Notes under the pieces: generated by a model
Told to the model about the DNA's origin: nothing
What the model saw: the letters and a program-made list of their open reading frames with translations, nothing else
The model's database searches: none
Translations under genes and position numbers: made by a program
NCBI GenBank assembly: GCA_003971905.1
Contig: RSEE01000066.1
Coordinates: 124,001-188,000, forward strand
DNA length: 64,000 nucleotides
Direction: 5' to 3'
Origin: Moniliella sp. 'wahieum'
Lineage: Eukaryota > Basidiomycota > Moniliellomycetes > Moniliellales > Moniliellaceae
Part shown: positions 1 through 11,300 of the stretch, piece by piece
How positions within the stretch are numbered: position 1 is the stretch's first letter
Layout of the letters: each line of letters opens with the position of its first letter

Positions 1-597
1 TATCCGCAATCACCATAAAGTCAAGCGGGAAGGAATAATGGCTCGAGTCGGGCGCATCGGCATGCTTGGGGTTCTTTTGGTAAAAAAACACTTGGACCAG
101 ACGCCGGTCCTCGGTCGCATTGTCCCGTCCATAGATCCATGTGTCCATCACCACCGACTTGGCCGGTAGGCCGAGGCGCTCCAGTTCCTTGGTAACCATC
201 GGGTCCTTGATACACAGCGCGGCCATGTCGTCCATCTCCATGCGGTCGGCCGGCGCATGGTGATGGCGTGGCTGCTCGGTGCACGCAACAACCTTGCCGT
301 TCGTCACATCCACCACCGCATCAAACAGACGCGGGGAAGCGGTAGAGGAACATGACGTAGATCTCGCGCGGCAAGTTGGAAGGAGTTGCTGCTGGGCAGC
401 CAGGTCGCCTTTGCGCTCGGCGCGGAGAAACGGGAGGAGGAAGGCCTTGGGGGGCTCGTGCAGACCGCCGTTCTTGAAGTGGAGCTCGACGCCACTGCCG
501 CAGTAGGCGCGCAGGAGATCGGCGGCCTTGGTCAGCTCGGCGGCCGAGGCCGGGTCGAGCGGGTGAGGGCGCGTGCCAGAGCAGGAGCGGAGGACAT
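1..597 (-). CDS. Copper amine oxidase, N-terminal part (gene continues beyond window start)
   Basis: Copper/topaquinone amine oxidases oxidise primary amines to aldehydes, releasing ammonia and hydrogen peroxide. Read on the minus strand, the protein opens MSSAPALARA and then shows the family's first small domain (HPLDPASAAELTKAADLLRA), the second one (FDAVVDVTNGKVV, followed by the conserved DPMVTKELERLGL) and the strand VVMDTWIYGRD. The catalytic domain with the topaquinone tyrosine and the copper histidines lies outside the window. The conserved segments sit in three different frames, so at least three one-base shifts occur, for example near 560 and 370; most other genes here show the same defect. 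The start at 597 is the first ATG that leads into the family sequence. The family call is firm; the cell compartment and substrate cannot be seen. Confidence 0.82.
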
Positions 598-1772
598 GGC
601 GGCGGGCAGGGGGGCGATGGAGGCAGACAGCGGAGGGAGACAGAGGGCGGGGGTGTTTTATACCCCCACGCCCGCCTGGCCTGGCAAGGCTCCCGCCGGC
701 TGCGGGGGGGGCTGGTGTGGAGCGGCAGGGTTAGACCAGGCAAGAGCCATGTGCAGCAGCCATGCAAACTGGCGCTGCCTACTCTCCCCCTGCGGCCGAT
801 GGAAGAACGCAAGGATCATCGATCGATGACGCCGGGGCACTGGCCCACTTCTTCCCCAGACACGGCCCTCGGGGCTCTGGCTGGCTCACCGCAGCCAGCT
901 ACACTGGCCGTGTGCCTGAGTCCAGCGCAGGTGTCGCGTCGCATATCAGCACGCACACCCTGACGCCTGGCCCGCAGAGCCACCCAGGACCCACTGCCCA
1001 ATGCACCAGTCGCTGTGCTCCCACCGTCCAGGCTTGATCCCGTGGCTGGCATCGTTGTTTTCAAGTGTGCGAGAGGAAGCCGCGTCACCGGCGCTGCCTC
1101 CCCCCTTCGTCTCCTTGCGACATCTCTCCATTGCCGCTGTCGATCGCACCGAACCAAGGAAGGGCCCGCGTGCGGTGTGCTTCACACTCCAACTTCTGTT
1201 TCCTCCTTATCAATCGTTTTGCCCCTCGCTCTCGTGGGACCAAAAAGCGACGCCCCCTATAGTGGTGAGTGACGTGGTCGACACAGTCAAGCGTCAGGAA
1301 GACGACCTTGGCACCCACCCCACTTCCTCCACGGTCGAGACTCCTACGCAACCGCAATATAGCCGCGAGAACAATAAGCAGTCCTATACCCAAACCATCT
1401 CTAATCACGCGAATCACGCGTGGCCGACTAGATATCGATAAGAGCAGCGTGTATGTTGTGTTGAAGCCCAGAGCCGTGCACAGTGCGCACTGCCCCTGTG
1501 CCTGGGATGTCCGCCGTCGGTGCAACAGAGCGTGTCGGCCAAGTGGTTTGGCTTGGGTGCATGTGGGGCTCTGTTGGAGAACCGCGTAGAATACCGCTGG
1601 GACCAAATCATCTTCGACACCCTTTCCACCCGTCCTGCCTTCTTGACTCGTAGCCGCCACCCACTTCCGCACAGCACGGCCCAGTTTCCTCCCACGAACA
1701 ACTCAAAAACGCGACTGCTCTCTCACTTTTCTGCCACATCTGTCCTCCTCACCGGCTCACCACCACACGATC
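598..1772. other. Intergenic, divergent promoter region
   Basis: This lies between the divergent amine oxidase and hydroxyacid dehydrogenase starts. Overlapping short open frames occur on both strands, but none shows a recognisable domain. I see no RNA gene or clear repeat. Confidence 0.5.
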
Positions 1773-2865
1773 ATGTCTGCCAAGGTCAAATCGCTCCTCG
1801 TCACCATCTCTCCCCGTCTTTCGGATGCGCTTTTGGCCAAGCTGGGCAAGGCTGCTGAGCAGGTTCATGTTACCCCGTAAAAGAGAGCGCCGAGCCCTCT
1901 GCCGACGTGCTCAAAAGCGTCGACGCCATCTTCTGCACTGTCCACGGCCTACCGCCCTACATTACCGACCTTGGCAAGCAATGCCCGCACCTGCGCCTCA
2001 TTCAAGCCTCCAGTAGCGGTGTGACCAAGGTGGTGGAGAGCCCCGGGTGGAAAGCGCTGTCGCCTCCACAGGCCAAGCCATCACTGTTACCAATGCGTCG
2101 GGCCTGCATGTAATCACCATTCCTCCCTGGGTCATCACGACGACCCACATGCTCTACCTGCGGATCAACGAGCAATACGTCAATGCTCAGACCAAGGCCA
2201 CCTGGATTGACAATCTCCCGGACCATCGTGGCCAGGTATATGCCGGCCGTACCGTTCGTGGGCGGACGGTGGGCCTGCTGGGCTATGGCCATCTTGGTCG
2301 CGAGACAGCCCGGCTGTTTAAGGCATTTGGAGCTCGGGTTATCGCGGCGAATACGCGGAACGCGTACCAAAGATCACGGCTACGTCATTCCTGGTACAGG
2401 CGATCCCGAGGCTGTGCTGCCGGAACAAATGTACAGTACCAGCGACGAAGCGAGCTTGACTGAGTTTTTGCAGCAAACGGATGTCCTCGTCGCTTCCCTC
2501 CCTCCACCCCATCCACACGAGGATTTCTCACGCCGGAACGACTGGCGCTTCTGCCCAAGGATGCTGTCCTGATTAATGTGGGGCGCGGGGACTTGGTCAA
2601 GACCGAGGTAGTGCTGGCAGCGCTCAACAAACCTTGGACCAAGGCAACGGTCCCCTCTGGGGCTTCGCAGCTGACGTGACCGACCCGAGCCGCTTCCGGA
2701 TGGGTCTGCATTGTACACGCACCCGCGTTCGATCATCACCCCTCACCTGGCTGGTGATTCCGAGGGCGAGCTGGAGACCGCGACCGATATTGCGTACAAC
2801 AACCTGCTCCGCCTTGCTGCCAATGATGAGCTACTTACGTCGTCGACGTCGCCAAGGGGTCTTAG
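1773..2865 (+). CDS. D-isomer specific 2-hydroxyacid dehydrogenase (glyoxylate/hydroxypyruvate reductase-like)
   Basis: NAD(P)H-dependent 2-keto acid / D-2-hydroxyacid oxidoreductase. The protein starts MSAKVKSLLVTISPRLSDAL. The Rossmann loop GLLGYGHLGRETARLFKAFG lies near 2275-2335, followed by the substrate-domain return with INVGRGDLVKT (about 2573-2605) and the catalytic-His region TPHLAGDSEGELETA (about 2740-2775); it ends VVDVAKGS. Family proteins are about 340-360 aa, which matches the span. The conserved frame is lost several times. The clearest case is after HVTP near 1877, where CCCC followed by GTAAAAGAG would need one more base. I see no convincing intron. The family call is firm; the exact substrate is not readable from the motifs. 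Confidence 0.85.
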
Positions 2866-3063
2866 ATGAAGCAATGCTGTACCCTCCCCCCCCACCCCAC
2901 CTTTGGTATCATCAAGGTGGCTCTTGCAGCATGCGCTCTCGTCTCACAGTACGGCCCTCGATCGCGATGGGGGGATACGAGCGATGATCCATCTGCTGCT
3001 CGGCGCATAATCGAATCTTGAGACTGTAATGTAACATTTTGCATCGTGAGTAGCACGCGTAAG

Positions 3064-3136
3064 GGTCATGTTACATGACCAAAAATCATGGTTGCTGGGA
3101 CAAAGAAAACTGTTACTACTACAAGGGTCATGACCC
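3064..3136. promoter_or_regulatory. Pair of GGTCATG-based palindromes
   Basis: GGTCATGT-T-ACATGACC (3064-3080) has two perfect 8-bp arms around one base. GGGTCATGACCC (3125-3136) is a perfect 12-bp palindrome 60 bp further on. A third half-site, AAGGTCATGAAG, follows near 3164. They sit in non-coding DNA about 1.4 kb upstream of the Hmp1-like gene. They look like binding sites for a dimeric regulator, but no known fungal motif is claimed. Confidence 0.4.
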
Positions 3137-4295
3137 ATAGAATAGCTAACCTGAGTGCTGTTGAAGGTCATGAAGAACCAGTTTAAATAGGCACACTACT
3201 GCAAGAGCGCCATGCTTTGTGTTGCGTCAGTTCAGCCTTTTCCCCGCAACCGGAACCGCATGTATGTCCCTTCAAGCTTCAGTGCTTGGAGTCTAGACGT
3301 AAATAGTCCACTCTTCTCCTTTTCCAGCGCATCTTTGGCGACCTTCAACATCTTCAACAGTCTCCTTACGTGTTACAAAAGGCGTCGGCTATAAATTACC
3401 TTGAATTCATTTCAGACAGGCAGCCGCTCTGCTCGGCCCTGCGCCCCATCTCGTTCGACACACTACCCGGGTTCGTTTGCCATCATTGGCTGATACCACC
3501 TTGTTGCCCTCTCAGATCTCAGTTCCCTGATCGCCCACAGCATTCCCCATCGCGCCATGCGCCCTGTACCCGTGATGGGCCAAAGGCCCATACAGCTATA
3601 CAGTCCAAGTGCAATGCTCATGTTCTCCACTGCCCATACTATGTTCGGGCACCGGGCAGTGTCCCACCGTATATACGCCGCCTAACACACCCGCGCTGAG
3701 ATCCTGCGATGGCAGTCCACAGGCCAGGCTCGGCTTTTCACGCCGTCAGCGGCACCTGTCATGCCACCATGCACCATCGCGCTCCATATTGACCTTGAAG
3801 CCGCGAAGCTGAGAAAAGCGGCCAGGCCGAGGCCGCTGAGGCCCAGGGCCACTGCAACCTGCCAGCATGAGCACGCGCTGAGAAAAAAACAGCGGACCAA
3901 CCCGCACTTCGATGGGCGGCCATTATCTCAGCCTCGCATGTGCGGCCCCACGCAGGGGCGCGAAAATGATTGAGGTGGCTGCAGTTGCGTAACGCAGCAG
4001 CTCGCGTCGCAGTCCCTTATGCACAGTTGGTGCCGTTGATGGGGCCGGAGCGCGGTGCAACCTGGAAAGAGGGGGTTGGACTAGAGCCAATGTCAGAACG
4101 AGATCTGGGTCAGATCATCGATGGTGGAGAAGATCACTGTACTTGCGCGTGCATCACGAGACGCCACAGCGTGGCTAATGCGCTAACGACACTGCACGGG
4201 CACAATCTGGCCTGGCCCAGTCCACTTGGGTTGTCGCTCCCCTTTTCCGGCTGCTGGGGCAAGTGGCGAAAACCCGAGGTCCGCGCGCCTTGAAA

Positions 4296-4320
4296 CTCTG
4301 AGGCTCTGGCCTGAGGCTGG
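4296..4320. repeat. CTGAGGC word cluster
   Basis: Two overlapping copies of the GGCCTGAGGC-type word that recurs near 7384, 42689, 45167 and 58333. Non-coding, upstream of the Hmp1-like gene. Confidence 0.5.
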
Positions 4321-4547
4321 CACGATGGCCTCGATGACGAATGACGTGGGGTGTCTGGGTCCCCAGCCATTCCGATGAGACACCCGATGCTGTTGGTGGC
4401 GCTGCGGTGGAAAGGAGGCGCGGTGGGTTCTGGCCAACACTGTGGCCTTAATAATAGCCCCTGCTCTCTGTTGCAATTACACGACCACAAAGTACCTCCT
4501 CTCTCTTCTCATCCTTTCCTCCTTTTCAAAACAACTCTTGAACGAAT

Positions 4548-4950
4548 ATGGCGGCCTCCAACAACGACGAGCCTCGCAGCTTAACGCACTCTTCACCAGT
4601 ACGTCCTGATCGTCTTTGAGTCTGACGTGCATGTTTCTTGGCGGGGGTGGAACTTGCAAGCTGACCTGGGGGGCGGGTACTCAGGCTCAAGGGTGCGGCG
4701 TGGAAGCTGGTTGGCGACCTGACTGGATCCAACGACTGGAAGAAATCGGGGCAAAAGGAGCACACCCAGGCGATGCCGAGGTGACCAAGGCGCAGACGAG
4801 GCGTACGCCGAGGGCGCCAAGGAGCAGGGTAAGGGCTACCTCGAGTCGATCAAGGCGCTGTTCTCGGCGACTCCCGACCCAGGCCGAGGGCGCGCTGCTC
4901 GCCGCGAGATTGGTGGTACCCAAAAGGACGCCAACAACCCTCTCCGCTAA
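4548..4950 (+). CDS. hmp1: Hmp1/CsbD-like small protein (mismatched-base and cruciform DNA recognition family)
   Basis: Small CsbD-fold protein. The fungal relative Hmp1 of Ustilago was described as binding mismatched and cruciform DNA. Exon 1 encodes MAASNNDEP followed by SQLNALFT in a shifted frame. An intron with GTACGT..TCAG runs about 4599-4684. Exon 2 gives KGAAWKLVGDLTGSNDWKKS, GQKEHTQGDAEVTKAQTEAY and AEGAKEQGKGYLESIKG, ending GGTQKDANNPLR. The WKLVGDLTGSNDWKKSG block is the family core. The frame breaks at GAGCCTCGC, CCCAGGCGATG and CAGACGAGGCG; each is explained by one missing base in a short C or G run. A bare CsbD-like stress protein is the alternative name; DNA binding is known only from the family. 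Confidence 0.72.
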
Positions 4951-5436
4951 GAAGCAGATAGCTCTCCTTTTGGTCGGCGGCGGGTTAACATATGCCATTC
5001 TATGATACGGACTTCGGGTCGCTGCCACATGTCTCGTATTCGGTTCGGATGACGGATCCCACTGTAGAAGAGTCATCTCGTCCGAGCTGTAAACGTGGGA
5101 CAATGAAAGCCTTAGACGAGGCGATAGACTGAGTCGGACCGGACCATCAGAAGCTAACAGTATAAGCTTGGCCAGTGCACTTTTGACGCTGAGCCTACAC
5201 GCTGGTCACAGCTACATTTGTCACTCTGGGGCACAACAGTTGGATGGTCATCTGAGCAGGGCTTTTTTTTGCCTTTCCCCGTCGATACTGTTGCCGCGTA
5301 TCTATGCGCAACGTTCGTGCACCAACTAAAGACATGAGCAATAAGTTGATATTGAGCAGATCAAGAGCATACCTATAGCGGGCGCAGTGTGGGCCGTGAC
5401 GACTGCAAGGACAGAGGGAGGAGGACGGGAACCATC
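4951..5436. other. Intergenic between convergent genes
   Basis: 3' regions of the Hmp1-like gene and phosphoglucomutase. Nothing recognisable beyond a TTTTTTTT run near 5264. Confidence 0.5.
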
Positions 5437-7083
5437 TCAAGTAATGACAGTGGGCTTCTCGCGGCCCGTGAACTGCTTGAGTTGGGACAGGGAAAGGGCG
5501 ACGTCGATTAGGGGCTTGAGGCCCTTTTGAGCGTCCACGCCATACTCGGCCGGTCGGAGGAATACTTTTCGACATAGAGGCGTAGTCGCGCCATGGAACC
5601 CGTGCCGGACAGACGGAAGACGATGCGCGAACCTCGTCAAACAGAATGTAGAGACCTTGGTTCTTGCTCACACTGCCGTCAATGGGGTCGGTGTAGCTAA
5701 AGTTGGCTGCCTCCTTGACCGTGAAGCCGCCAAAGCTGGAGCCGACAAACGAAGATTCGGCAAACTTGGTCTCGAGCGAAGCCATGAGCTTTGGCACTGT
5801 CCGACTCCACCTCCTCGTAATCATAACGCGAGAAAAAGTTGCGGCCATACTGCGTATAGTGGTCCAGCAGAATGTCCGCGACGGACGTGCCCTTTTTCAA
5901 CTCGTTGGCCTTGGCCACAATTGACAGCCAGGCAACAATTGCCCAAATCCCATCCTTTTCCCGCACGTGGTCGAGCCTGTACCAAACGACTCCTCGCCGC
6001 AAATGGAGTTTTTGGCATCCATCAGGTTGCCAAGAACTTCCACCCGGTCGGTACCTCGTAGAAAGCAACGCCCAGCTTCTTGCCACGCGGTCCACCGCTC
6101 CCGAGGTAGGCATGGAACGCGCGAGACCTTTGATGCCCGTCTTGGCAAAGTAGGGGATCGCCTTGGTTGCCCAGTCGGCAATATGGCCACACTATCAGAT
6201 GGGTTGACAAACGTGCCAGCAGCACCGAGGACCATGTTGCGGTCGCCATCGCCGTCCGACGCAGCACCAAACGAAAGACCTTCCTCTGCCACCGCATCCA
6301 CGACGCCTTGGCATACGTCAGGTTCGGATCCGGGTGTCCCCCACCAAAGTCAGGCAGAGGAACCACATTCTGTACGGATGAAACGGGCAGCCCAAACTCG
6401 TTGACAAAGGGCCTTCCCATAGGGCCCCGTGACACCGTGCATGCCATCAAAGCGCACCTTAAAGTCGGGGTTGGACTGGAGAAAGTTCTTAATCAACTTG
6501 AAGTCGAAGATTTCCGAGAGTAACTGGACGTAATCCTTGACCGGATCAACAATCTCCACCTCCAGCACGCCCGCATACGTATGCTGCCCAATCGTCGCCA
6601 CATCGACCAGCGGCGCAATGATGGTCTTGTACGACGAGATGGACTTGGTGATTTCATAGATTTTGTTCGTAACCCCCTCGGGCGCAGGACCACATTCTCC
6701 ATATTGTACTTGATGCCAAAGTCGGGTAGGGCCACCAGGGTTGTGGGACGCAGTGAGGAGGATGCCGCCGGTGGCCTTGGACTTGCGGATGAGGTGCGAT
6801 GCCGCGGGCGTCGAGAGAAGCCCGTTCTGGCCTACAATGAGCTTTTTGACATGGTTGCCAGCGGCCAAGGCAATAATTTTGTGCAGGGCCTCGGTGAGAA
6901 AGTAGCGCCCATCGCCCCAACAACAGGGTCGAGCCAGCGGCTCCACCGGGGATGGCTCGAGGACAGCCTGGACGAAGTTCTCGGTAAAGTGGGGCTGGCT
7001 GAAGATGGCGACGCGCTTACGCAGGCGGAAGTACCGGGCTTCTGACCCTCAAATGGGGTGGTTGGCACGGTTTGGACAGACAT
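5437..7083 (-). CDS. PGM2: Phosphoglucomutase
   Basis: Interconverts glucose 1-phosphate and glucose 6-phosphate in the cytosol. The start [20 protein letters not shown] and the end [14 protein letters not shown] are both canonical for eukaryotic PGM. In order the protein shows the phosphoserine loop TASHNPGGP (about 6750), [12 protein letters not shown] (about 6440), the metal loop SDGDGDRN (about 6250), [17 protein letters not shown] (about 5975) and the C-terminal domain ([20 protein letters not shown], about 5720). The span of 1647 nt equals about 549 codons, the usual family length, so the gene seems intronless. Those motifs sit in changing frames, so several one-base shifts are present. 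Such an essential enzyme is unlikely to be a pseudogene, which argues for sequence error. Identity is firm. Confidence 0.95.
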
Positions 7084-7383
7084 GAAGGAGAGAGGAGGGG
7101 CGGTGATGGTGGGATGGAGGAAAGATAGTTCCCAACTCGCCCCATGATGAGAGAGAGGAACCATACAGGCAATGCTGGGGGGCAGAGCGGGCGGTTAAAC
7201 TCATTTGGCACCGCGGACGTCGCGCGGGGGGCATAGGCCAGTCTCTGCCGGCTGAGGCGCTGAGGGCTGGCCAGCACGCTACGATTACGCAGGTCCGTGC
7301 ACAACAGAGTGCGCGACAGGTGATTACGCCCGCTGCGCTGCCTGTGGTTTGCCATTTAATTCGGCCGTTTCCCGAGTCTCACA

Positions 7384-7418
7384 GGCCCTGAGGCGCCTGA
7401 GCCTGGAGCCTGAGGCGA
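7384..7418. repeat. CTGAGGC word cluster
   Basis: Three copies of CCTGAGGC/CCTGAGCC within 35 bp of non-coding DNA; same word family as at 42689, 45167 and 58333. Confidence 0.5.
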
Positions 7419-7816
7419 CCATGGCCGGTCGTCTTGTCCCTCGCCCTCTCCAATGTCAATGCCAACAGTGCCTGTGCAATGCACAGCTGCATCGTGCAAG
7501 TGGACTGACTGACCTGTTCAACACTCGTGGGCATGGAAAAGCGAGGCGGGGCAGGGCGCACTCCTGCGCATGTGCTCCTCTGGCCAGTGCCGCTACCGCA
7601 GTGTTTTGTTGAACGCATGGCTCCATCGATGTGGGCATGGATTGGGCTCCATGGGGTGGCGGGAGCACTTGGAAGCGCAGTAGGTGGATTGAAGATTGAA
7701 TATTGACGGTGGACAGATAGCAGCTTGAGCAAGCACCAGCAACGTTCCCATTTCACCGGCCGCCCCAGCAGGCGACTCACCCACGGGGGAGTGGGGAGCA
7801 TGCAGCATGGGTAACC

Positions 7817-7834
7817 TCACGTGATGATCACGTG
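7817..7834. promoter_or_regulatory. Double E-box TCACGTGA-TG-ATCACGTG
   Basis: A perfect TCACGTGA palindrome (7817-7824) is followed two bases later by ATCACGTG. CACGTG is the core bound by Cbf1/Pho4-type bHLH factors in fungi. It lies between divergent phosphoglucomutase and the Zn2Cys6 gene. Regulation is inferred. Confidence 0.45.
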
Positions 7835-8204
7835 CGTGCTTGGTGGGCCTCCAGCCTGGCGGGTGTGTGGCAGGTGGCAGGTGGCGGGTGGCACGCTGGG
7901 GGGCGGGAGGGCAGTGTGGCCTCTGGCGGGACGGGAACCGGCGGAAGCGAACGCGGGGCTGGCGAGGCCATGGGGCGGTGGGGACCGATACTGACGCACC
8001 GGCTCCGCCGTCGCGGGGCCGGTGCAGCGCAGTGCGCCGGCGGATGCTTTGCCAGTGCGTTGCCACTGTGCCTCGCCAGGCGTCGGCGTCGCCACCCCGC
8101 GCCTGCCGGCTCGCGGCGTGTCCCGGCTGATCGTAATCAGCGCGCAGTGCGTCGCCACGACGCCTGCCTGGCCCTCACTCAACCAGCCCTAGCGCCGACA
8201 CTTC

Positions 8205-8246
8205 GCACTCGCACTCGCACTCGCACTCGCATTCGCACTCGTCTTC
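8205..8246. repeat. (CACTCG)n hexamer repeat
   Basis: About six imperfect CACTCG units, 5' of the Zn2Cys6 gene. Confidence 0.85.
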
Positions 8247-8307
8247 GCACCCGCACCCACACCGCCGCAGTCACTCGGCTGGTCACATCTCCATCAGTCT
8301 GCCTGCC

Positions 8308-8340
8308 GCCTCCTCCTCCTCCTCCTCCTCCTCCTCCTCC
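8308..8340. repeat. (TCC)n microsatellite
   Basis: An uninterrupted run of about ten CCT/TCC trinucleotides, 5' of the Zn2Cys6 gene or within its leader. Confidence 0.9.
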
Positions 8341-8356
8341 GCGCCTCTCCTCCGGC

Positions 8357-11300
8357 CCATGCCTCAGGGCCCGCCACCCCCCCGGCGTCTTCCGCCATCC
8401 ATGCCCATGCCCAGGCTTTGCACAGGCCCACGCCCACACCCTTCTCCTCACTGCCCCCCACACAGCCACAGCTCAGCCCACCCTGCCCATCCTCCTGCTC
8501 CCCGTCCAAGCGCGTCTCCGGCGGTGACCACCCCCACCTCTCCTGCCACCGCCCCGAGCAGCAGCCCCCTCCCAAGAGCAAGAAGCGGCGTGTGTTGATG
8601 CCTGCATCCGCTGCTCCATCAAGAAGACCAAGTGTGACGGCAACAAGCCCTGCAATGTATGCCAAGCCCTCGACCTCGCCGACCAGTGCCAGTTCAACCC
8701 CAACCCCAAGAAGCGCGGCCCCCCCAAGGGCTACTGGGCCGCCCAGCGCAAGGTGCGCGAGGATGCCGAGGCCTTTGCACGAGCCAGTGCTGTGGCGGAC
8801 GGTGCCAGGCCAGCTGGCCCTGCGCTGACGAGCAGCTTGCTCAGGCCGAGCAAGCCAAGTGCCACACGACGCAATGCCCTTGCCCCCCGCCAGCGTCCAA
8901 TCGAGGGGGTGTAGGCTGGGTACGGTTTGATAACCCCCTGTGTCGGAATTGCCTGGCGCTTCGCCTCCATATCACCGCGGTCGATCCGCTCTGGACCTCA
9001 AGCCGGACATGGCTACCCCCAATGGGTCTCATCAGCCCGGCCTGGTACCCCAACCGCGTCCCCGACTGCCGTCGTTGGCCCAGATTCAAGGCCCTTCTGC
9101 CTCGCCTGCCTCTTCCATGGAGGGACCTGGGTCGATGGCGCGGAGACTCCTAGGAACATGTTTGGGCTCAACCCGCCACCATCCGCGGTGACAGGGGGAG
9201 CAGGGAAAGAACCCGGCTTGACTCCGCTCGAGGTACGATTGGTGGAGATCTACATTGCCTTTGTCCATGACCATTGGCCCCTATTGGCCCCCAACACCCT
9301 GTTTGCTCCCGGATTAGGAGGAGACGCCGGCGACCAGGACGCGCCCTCTGGTCTTGCGCCGGATCCCGCTTCCGCCCCGCCCCCCAATCTGGGGGTGGAG
9401 CGTCACAAGACGCTCTCGGCCTACATTGCCTCGCTGAAAATGAAGGTCCCGCTGCTTTTCCAGATCATCTGCTGCGTGGCGATGTGCACATTGACAGAAG
9501 ACGAAACGCGGGGTGGCGGGGGTGTCAACGGACACATTGTCGCGGATGTTCCGCTGCAAACCGGGGGAGGTCGTGACAGGGAGAGATCTCGCGGCGTTGG
9601 TGGACAAATGCCGGGTGGCGTTGCTTCCTTACGCTCATATCCGGGCTGTGTGGGTGGTCCAGGCACTGTTTCTTCTGGCCTGGCCGACTACTCGGCAGGG
9701 CGGACGCATGAGGGGTGGCAATCTACCGGCCTGGTGTGCCGTCTGGTGTTTGACATGAACCTGCACAGCCGCCAAGGCGAGGCGGCTGTGGAGCGCATGA
9801 TGCGTTGGCCACCGCCGGTTCTGACAATGGCACTGCTGCCTCGTTCAAACCGCGCGCGCCCACCGCTAGCTCAATCAACCTCACCGCCCAGGCCAACAAC
9901 CGGCGCAAGGCGCGATTCATGCACACCATGCTGGCTGACATTGCGTTTGAGGAGCAAGTCACGGCCCAGGATGAGCGAGTGATGTACGCGGTCGCTGGGG
10001 CTTTCACCATTGACGACATCATCCAAGTTCGGCGCCGGATCTTTTGGTGCTCCTTTGTCCTGTGAGTAACACAATCCATACCTCCCCCCTCATTGGCTGC
10101 TGACATCTTCATGTCACGGCAGTGACAAACTCGTATCGGTCATCACCGAGCGGCCGTGCATGCTGCGAAGTTCCGAGGTGGATGTGGGGTTCCCTATACC
10201 CCAATGGGCTGGACGATACCCAGCCCTGGCTCACCCAGAGCAGCGCCATGTTTGTGCAACCCAGCGTGATACCTGAGCTCAAGGGCGTGCCTGCGCGCCT
10301 TGATTCTTCTTCTTGGTGGTATCCCGCTCTGTGTCATCACGGAGCATATTCTCGATGCACTTTACTCGCCCGCTCGCCGTGCTTTCGGCAGGCTTCCCGA
10401 TATGTCCCGGGACGATCGGTCGATGTCGACCAAAACATCCACCGAATGGTGGGAAGACGACTCAGTGCATCAGCGGGACGAAGGTGCGGCGTTGGCCTCC
10501 CGGTGGTTTGCCGATTCGCTGTCTTTGTGGGGTCCGAGTGGGGGGGCCGGCAACGTGCTCTATCTTCCAGATCCGCAGAAGGCACTTTCTGAGAACTACC
10601 TCCGCATCATGCGCATGCTCACTCTCTGGTCAGAGTATATGCCGGCCCCCATGCGTGCCCGGCGTATGCCTCTTACATACGCCCAGCCACCTCCGCCGGC
10701 CGTGAGCCCATTCGGCCCAATCGACCTGCTGGTCATGCCCCCACGACACAAGGGCTCCCCTCCAAACTATCTAACCATGCGCGCCTTGACTCACCTGAAT
10801 GTCTTGCTGCTCCATCGCCCCTTTATCGCTCATCCTCATCTACTGCATTTGACCTTGAGACTCTGCGCAAGTATGGGTTTGCACCAGCGTTGCCCACCGA
10901 ACGTGCTGGCCGCCCAGGTGGGCCGGCCACCACCCCTACTTCTTCCCCCCAGCCCGATCTCTCCACCCCCTCAGATGAGCATAGGCCCCTGTCGGGAGGT
11001 GGCGAGAGGCCTAGTGCTCCCTTGAAACATGTGCCAGCCAAGATGAAGGTGAGCATCACAAGTTTGCTTGTGGAGCAAAGGCGGCATCGGACCAAGAAAC
11101 GCCTCCAGCCTGATGCGCCTCCCGCCCGTCCATCTGGCGCTCTTCCCCACGCCCCAAGCGGCCCGGCGCCAGCGCCTGGCATCAGCGCTCCCGCTGGGCT
11201 GGATGGAAAGGCAGGGGCGGGGACAACGTTTTTACTTTCGCTTTCGCATCCAGCCCAAGTGTGCATTCAGGCGGCAGCCGAGATCATTGACATTGCGGAT

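Larger units (their letters stand above)
2866..4547. other. Intergenic, 1.7 kb, with palindromic sites
   Basis: No conserved coding segment is visible. It holds two palindromes built on GGTCATG (listed separately), a TTTAAATAGG box just after them, and a CTGAGG-type word cluster near 4296-4320. Confidence 0.5.
7084..8356. other. Intergenic, divergent promoter region
   Basis: Divergent upstream DNA of phosphoglucomutase and the Zn2Cys6 regulator. Holds CTGAGGC words (7384-7418), a TCACGTGA box with a second CACGTG, and two simple repeats just before the regulator gene. GC-rich open frames on both strands here lack domains. Confidence 0.5.

Noticed and set aside
8927-9982. One 351-codon frame as the complete regulator gene
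   Set aside because: It contains only the start of the fungal regulator domain; the zinc cluster lies upstream in another frame and the domain continues past the 10062 intron.
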